This document shows positions 58,001 through 64,000 of a DNA stretch of 64,000 nucleotides, piece after piece. The notes under the pieces were generated by a model that was not told the DNA's origin, ran no database searches, and worked only from the letters and a program-made list of their open reading frames with translations. Origin of the DNA: Straminergon stramineum (Eukaryota; Streptophyta; Bryopsida; Hypnales; Calliergonaceae); contig OY987270.1 in the NCBI GenBank assembly GCA_963920665.1, positions 17,200,019-17,264,018 of the forward strand, in the 5' to 3' direction. Every line of letters begins with the position of its first letter. Within the stretch, counting starts at the first letter, position 1. The translations under genes were made by a program, and so were the position numbers.

Positions 58001-58816
58001 GATTCATCCCTCAATGCCGATAACACGTCCATTGCCACGGGAAACACCTGTTGATCGCCACACTCTCTTCCTGGGGCAATCAGAAAATGGAAACGCGGAA
58101 AAAGGCAGCAACACTCACGTGATGTACTCCAGAAACGTGGACAGCGGCTCCGAGGCTTGCGTCAACATGTGGTTGTACTCGTCCACCAGCTTCTGTGTGC
58201 ACTTCTCCACGATCGTGGCTGTGTGAAGAGGCGAGGGTTCTGCATACACGGACAATCCAGTAAATTGAGGACCCCGCTTATGGCTTCACGACCAGTAGAT
58301 AAACTCGCAAAATTAGGGCAATTCCCCTGGACCTCCGCACAAAACCTCCAGATACATAGCTCGTCAAATAATTTGGAGACTATAATAAACAACTCCACTC
58401 TCCACTGTAGGCCATCTCTCTAAACGCTCAGCATACCAAGACGGCGAACAGAAATCGGTGAAAGTATTCAATTCAGGTCTCACCACAGAGTGAAAAAAAA
58501 ATGCATCGAAAACAACTTCAAGTCCACGAAAGGCGTGAATCAATCTGAACCCTAACAAACCGCGACTAGGGAGCCACTCACAAACCCTGGCACAGGGGAT
58601 TGGAACCCCACCGACCGAAAATGACCTACCGTTCGCCAAGAAAGGTCCGTAATCCGTGGCGCCCAGGTGCATTTTGATGTCGTCCAAAGTCTCGCACTGG
58701 CACAGGTTGTTGTAATCGGCGGACGTGAGCAGCCCCGATCGGTAGCCCCGCACGATGGCCTCCAAGTAGCCGCTGTCCACGTTGAAATTCATCATCTCGA
58801 ACCCGTACATCGACAT
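55002..58816 (-). CDS. VHA-d: V-type proton ATPase subunit d (intact copy)
   Basis: Ten exons (minus): 58816-58630, 58239-58119, 57654-57547, 57178-57076, 56840-56760, 56527-56442, 56271-56212, 56078-56030, 55500-55366 and 55133-55002. They join in phase to 353 residues, close to the 351 typical of plants. Subunit d is the cytosolic cap of the membrane Vo rotor, linking the c-ring to the V1 stalk in vacuolar and endosomal proton pumps. Recognised blocks in order are [102 protein letters not shown] and the terminal [14 protein letters not shown]. Introns are GT-AG except intron 6, which uses a GC donor (aacag|gcaagc). ATG 58,816 gives MSMYGFE; translation could instead begin at the second Met. 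The gene was copied to 21.4-25.4 kb. Confidence 0.94.
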
Positions 58817-59049
58817 GGTGCCTGCAAATTAAAAATTCGCTTCTGGACAATTCTTCCCGTGCCCTAATCCGATTCGCCAGCAACGAATCGCGAATTCCAA
58901 ACCCACCAAAATCTTTGCGAAGTTGGATCACTCCAAAACCCCAGGGATAACCAATAATTTCGCGCTCGGATCTGAAAGTCACTGAAAGAATTCGAGATGC
59001 ACCGCAGTAGGGAAAGGAAATCGAAATGGCTGGAGGTCTGGAGATTCCG
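55016..59049. repeat. Segmental duplication SD, right (presumed source) copy
   Basis: It matches 21,371-25,404. This copy is the presumed source because the coding frame reaches a normal C-terminus (IHDGIVMTF, stop at 55,004-55,002) just beyond the left edge of the block. Upstream sequence also continues to a TATA site. Confidence 0.9.
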
Positions 59050-59170
59050 GTGCCGAAGACCTGACGAGGAGCATCAACGGATTTTGTTGCTTAGGAGCCA
59101 CTTCGCCGTGTTCCGTGACTTCAGACACGGAAGTGATACCCGCCTCGCTGTTGATTGAGATCCTCTGGTG

Positions 59171-59176
59171 TTTATA
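59171..59176 (-). promoter_or_regulatory. Candidate TATA box of V-ATPase d
   Basis: The minus strand reads ggatataaaca, about 355 bp before the ATG at 58,816. It lies 120 bp outside the duplicated block, so the left copy lacks it. Transcription starts are not known. Confidence 0.4.
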
Positions 59177-59276
59177 TCCTCTGGGATTCGGTTGGTTTTA
59201 TATCGAAACCATTGCATTGCCACCGCCAATGTAACCCTATTAAAAAATAAGGTAGCCGACCCCTTACTAATCACAG

Positions 59277-59845
59277 ACTCACTCTGGCAACATGGGGTGG
59301 AGTAATTTCAATCAGCAGGTGATTAGCAACAATTAATGTTGGCACAGTTCTCGGGCAGTTTGTGGTGCATTATAATTGGCTACAAGACTCTGAAATTTGG
59401 ACCCAGCCCTTCATTAAAAAGAGGAAGGTCTATATGGCCAATATGGGTAGAACAGAATCTTCAACTTAAAAATTCGTAGTAATTATTTTGTGAGGAAAAA
59501 GAATCTAAGAAATTATGGAAACCTTATGAACTCTATTTCTGCTCAAGGGAAAAATTTTCCCACTGTTGAAACCTCCCTTGCAATATGTGTATCTACTTAA
59601 GTGGTCAGAAAGGGGTCAGCTCCCTAAGTAAAGTATTTGTACTTCTCTTTTGACTATGGCAACAACCAAGGTATTTTTTTTGGCTATGTGGCAGTTCGTT
59701 GGCTGTGCTACACTAGTCTAAATTTGGAGGGACAACGGCACAGAGCCCAATTTTTGGCGGGCTGAGCGAATTATCGCTCAAAACAAAAACGATGGCAACA
59801 ACACAGGGCACACTAGTTAGAGTGAGTTTTCAACCAATGTTTGAG
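59277..59845. other. No gene seen
   Basis: A transition from the genic island to AT-rich repeats. Nothing recognisable. Confidence 0.35.
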
Positions 59846-60560
59846 TTAACCCTATAATGCCTATAGCTATGGTTGCACTCAAATGTCCTTTGGATGACTT
59901 CACCTAAGTTTGGAGGATGGAAAAATATGTTTTTTCACCCAATTTGTGGACATTTCTTGAACAGGTTTTCAGATAATAATGAGTATTAAAAATTCTTTCA
60001 TTATGGTATTATTAGATTCCTTTAAGAAGAAGATGTTTGAACCACATATCCCCCTTGTAGTGTATTTGGTCCATTTCTTGCTATTTTTGCTTGATGTGAA
60101 TTTTAGCCATAAAAATGATATTTTTTTGAATTTGAGTTTAACTTATGAAATGGAGTTTATCAAGTGTGTTTTCTACTCCAAATCGCAAATTTGAATAATT
60201 CAAAAATTTTAAGATTTTATAGTAATATGAATTTTGGTCCTTTAGACATTGTTTGATGTTATTTTAGTTTTAAAGTTATCTGATAACTTTGGTTTATACC
60301 ATGATTTTAAACACTAGAATATTTGTCTTTGGCAAAATTTAAGATTTTTCAAATATATTTTGTATTTGATATGAATTTTCTTCATTTTTTTCTTAAAATA
60401 TTTAGTTGAATTTCAAATTTTTATAACTTATAGTAGACATATGATTTAATTTTTGAAAATACAATTAAAATTTTTTAATTCATATCTACTTGCAGAATGG
60501 CCACAAAATAGAGTGATGAACAAAGAATCAATGGTCATGGGCTTGTCCTTTTAGGGTTAA
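59846..60560. mobile_element. TTAA-bounded non-coding element, 715 bp
   Basis: TTAA at 59,846-59,849 is followed by CCCTATAATG. The right end, read inward, is TTAA at 60,560-60,557 followed by CCCTAAAAGGAC. The right-end interior ('atgaccattgattctttg', 'tcatcactctatttt') resembles the block starting at 47,466. There is no transposase. Confidence 0.5.
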
Positions 60561-63441
60561 TTTCACCCCCAAAAGGATAGAACCTATGACTGTCTAGTCA
60601 AACTTGAAAGCTCCTTTTTGAATTTTCCATTTTTTCTTTATTTCTTTGTGAAATTCTTTTGGTTTTCTTTTTCAAAGATGAAATACAGTGGTCTTATATT
60701 TTTTATAAAATTTTCATATTGCTTTGTGAAAATTTCAAATTACCATGAATTTTTGATGAAAAAATGAAGAAAATTCATATTAAATACAAATTATGCTAAG
60801 GAAATTTTAAATTTTCAGAATAGAAGTAAATTTAGGTTTAGAACATGATTGTAGTATAAAGAAATTTCTATGTCACTCCATATTTAAAAACATGGTTATT
60901 CACCTTCACCTTCAAACTTTACTAAAGTATTTGTTTTAAGGAATTTCTTAAAAGATTTAAACAGAGTAGAACTTGAACTTCAAAAGCTTCATTTTGTTGG
61001 TTTTACTAAAAAACAAAAAAAATCATTTCGAACATCAATAATCAAGTCTTAAGGAAAGAAGCTCAAAGTATTGAAGTAATCTAAACAATGTATCATTTTT
61101 TTGATAAAATGTCTTGAATTTAAATCAATAATGAGGATACAACATCAATGAAATTGCACACAAAAATTGAGATGAAAATCATTCATTCTTCAATATGCAC
61201 AAAGTCTATTTGCCCATCCTTAAGATGCAAAACATTCCCGTAACCAAGGTAGTCACCACAATATTCCTATAATTGAATGCATTCTTTGTTTCTACAATTA
61301 ACAATGAAGTCATTTGTAGTTCCAATAGTTTTCTTTTCTTTTATCTATTTGGCCTTGCAGGTGTAGATAGAGTGAACAAATAGCCTATTTTCTTTTGTAG
61401 TATGTGAAGTGGCCAAATATTTTGTAGATAAAGCCAAAAGACATATTAATAGATTTGAATAGGTCTAATAGGCTAGGATTTGAAGCAGGTCAAATAGATG
61501 AAGGTACATTTCCAATGAACAGTCACACTCTTTGTCAATTTCTCTTTTGGGACTATAAATCCAAATGTCTATTTGCATTTCTCTCTCTCTCTCCAGTGAA
61601 GAGCCCAAGCTTTCTAGCGTGTCAATTTTTCAAGTACTGTACTACTTGTCGAAATTTATATAAATATATTTGAGAATTATTCTAATTGTCTTTTGAGCGG
61701 GTAGCTCAACTGTGATTGTGTTGTGCATTTCGAAGTTGTATAAAACTCACAAGTGGTGAAAAATTGTTTGGTCAAGTCGTGTGACTATTTGTTGGAGTAA
61801 GTCAATTAGAAATTGTGAGTAATTTTTGAGTGGTCAAATTCTGTTAATTGTGTATGTTATGTTTGAAGATCAAATTGTCATATCTAAATTAATTTGTGTT
61901 AATCCAAGTAATTATTGAGTACTCATAGTCGGTGAAGATTAGTGAGTCAATTCGAATAAGTATTTGTTGCAAGTAGAAAACTGTGTATGTGAGGTTGAAT
62001 TGGAGATTAATAGAGCACTGGTGGAGTGAGATCAAGTGGCCAACAGTGTATGTCGATTTGGTGGGAGTTTTCCTGTAATCTAATTGTTGTGATCATGTGC
62101 TCAAATTACTGGAGTAGTCGAATGGTGAATATTAACTTAATTATAATATTAAGTGTGAAATGTTTATCAAATAGTTAAGCGAGTTGAATGATCAAATTGT
62201 TAGAATATGACTCAGTGTCCACTTGGTCGTTTATGCAATTATCAAAGTTGATTGACTAGTTAAATGGCTAAGTGTTAATTTGGTGAGCAAATTTTAGTGT
62301 TTGTAAAGTATAAAATACAATCTGAAAAATTCCATATATGTGATCAAATAGTCAAGAGCAAAGGATTTAGTAGACGATTGCAAGGTATATTAGTGTGTGT
62401 GAGTCTAGTTGGAAATATATAGAATAATTCCACAGTGTTGTGTGAGATATAATTGACTGAGACTGATGGTATTTGGTTACGATGTGTTAAAACAACTAGA
62501 CAGATTTATAAAATGCTTGAAGATGATTGCATTCACCAAGTAATGTCAGTATGTCAAATTTGCATATAAAACAAGTTGAAGACTATTCAATTTAGTGTTG
62601 AGTTACTGTTAGATGGTCAAGTTGTGAGTTTACGGCCTGTATCAAATAGATAGTGTAGCCAGAGTTTCAGGCTAATTGTCGACACAGTGACCAGTAGACA
62701 AAGAAGCATGGTCTTAGGTACTAGAAATACCAGTCCAATAGTTGTATGGTTAATGGCCTAAAGTCTTGACAAATTGATATAATTGGAGCGTGGATAAAGC
62801 TGAAGACAAATCGATTGGAAAAGCTAAAGCTATGGGGCTGACGTAAAGAATAAATCGACTAAATGAGGAATGAAATTCTAAACTTTTCATACTCTGCATA
62901 CTGATCATATGGATAGAAAATACAGATTTGATATTTGCATATTAAAATTAGCAATTAGGCTAATAATATAGTACAGATTAGACGATGGAAAATAAAGAGG
63001 AATTAAAGTAATTTCCCTAAAATTTTATTGTATTTCAAATATATACCTTGGTGCATTTGATTACGTTGATAGTGCATGCATTGTCAAGACAAATTGATCA
63101 AACCTGAGGAATTGACCAGAGGATTTGCCATGAGCCAAAAATACTATATAGGACTGGTACCGCATACATGGAGTCTATTATAAATAGCATTTGGGATAGA
63201 CTGAGACTATTTGACTAAGAGTGTGGGTTTCTTTGTTAAAACTCTAGAACAAAACGTAAAACCAAATAGATAAATATTCAAAATACGAAAAATGAGTGAC
63301 CTTAGTCACGCAAACGTTAGACTTATTGACCTTTCCTTAGGAATTACCCCCTATACTATATTTCCCTGGGTTTTGTCAAGTAGGCAAAATCTACATTACA
63401 TCATCCATTGGACCTTTTAGGTTTATAGTGTTGTTTCAGGG
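60561..63441. repeat. AT-rich gene-free sequence with GTCAA-rich stretch
   Basis: No gene is seen. A 'gactataaatcc' followed by a CT run (61,550-61,600) looks promoter-like but leads to no coding frame. From about 61,690 to 62,640 the plus strand is dense in GTCAA(A/T)T strings. That is the strand opposite to the TTGAC-rich stretch at 34,740-35,530, possibly an inverted diverged repeat. Confidence 0.4.
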
Positions 63442-64000
63442 TTAACCCCTTAAAGACCACACGTGTTCAAATTTCAAACATTAAATGAATACAAATACAT
63501 TCTAAGGATACAAATTTTGTTTTTATCAATCAATTTTTGAAGATTCTTGTGTTAGTTCTTTAAAATTTATATGGTATTGATTATGAAGTTTTTGCTTTGC
63601 AAATATTCTATAATTCAAGGAATATTGGTATATTTGGCTTCAATGAGAAACTTTTTCTATTCAAAAAATGACCCTTTAAAACTAGAAGTGATTGAAAAAG
63701 TAAATTAAAAATCTTTAAAAATCATGATGATTATAGTTTAATATTTTGAACTTCAAAGAAAAAAATTCTTGTTGAAATCACAAATAGTTAATCCTCAATT
63801 GATTTAGAAGTAATTTTCAATTTTTTTGCCTCAAATTTTATTTAAAAAATATTGTTTTGTATACTAGTTGATCTAACCATATGGATATGATCTATATTTC
63901 ATATTTTATAACTATTTTTTAATTCATAATTAAATTATTATTCTGAATTGCATTTAGAGAATAGAATATATTTTTGTAATTTTGAAAATTTTGAATATCC
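63442..64000. mobile_element. Left end of a TTAA-type element running out of the window
   Basis: TTAA at 63,442-63,445 is followed by CCCCTTAAAGACCACACG, very like the piggyBac-class left end at 27,090. The other end lies outside the window. The visible part is AT-rich and non-coding. Confidence 0.45.

Overview
The window looks like a repeat-rich nuclear region of a land plant or close relative (streptophyte). Two genes have clear plant homologues: a V-ATPase subunit d gene and a GH31 alpha-glucosidase/alpha-xylosidase. Both have spliceosomal introns and a plant-type gene layout. A piggyBac-class element, and retroelement-like families I cannot match to common angiosperm elements, make me lean toward a non-flowering lineage (bryophyte, lycophyte, fern or charophyte grade). 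That placement is an inference. Intact genes are GC-rich with C/G-ending codons, and the surrounding DNA is AT-rich.

Layout: 1-20 kb is nested repeats. It holds a decayed relative of the piggyBac N-terminal region (about 0.8-2.6 kb, minus), at least four copies of an LTR-like family with a conserved TATAAAA site (3.6-5.7, 8.6-9.4, 14.2-15.7 and 17.0-19.3 kb), and a gag-like element on the minus strand (about 11-14 kb). From 20 to 25.6 kb there is a truncated F-box-like exon abutting a 4,034-bp segmental duplication. That duplication carries a 10-exon V-ATPase d gene with its last codons and upstream region cut off. From 26.1 to 27.1 kb is a small decayed nuclear-type gene. From 27.09 to 34.69 kb is a TTAA-bounded piggyBac-class element whose spliced transposase reading frame would be about 1,149 residues, interrupted by nine stops. 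From 34.7 to 50.1 kb are more repeats: a second gag-like element (39.2-42.5 kb), a long hairpin, tandem repeats, TTAA-flanked MITEs and an element with about 42-bp inverted ends. From 50.2 to 59.2 kb is the genic island, with the GH31 gene (plus) converging on the intact V-ATPase d gene (minus). The remainder, to 64 kb, is AT-rich with further TTAA-bounded elements.

How the parts relate: the piggyBac element, the roughly 232-236-bp MITEs and the longer TTAA elements share TTAACCC-type ends, which suggests one mobilising system. Stop codons in the decayed element genes are mostly TAG (14 of 19 counted), as expected if CAG/CTG sites are methylated and deaminate. The two V-ATPase d copies lie 33,645 bp apart in the same orientation and appear almost identical including introns, so the copy event was DNA-level and very recent, unless it is an assembly artefact. 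Only the right-hand copy has the normal C-terminus and a candidate core promoter.
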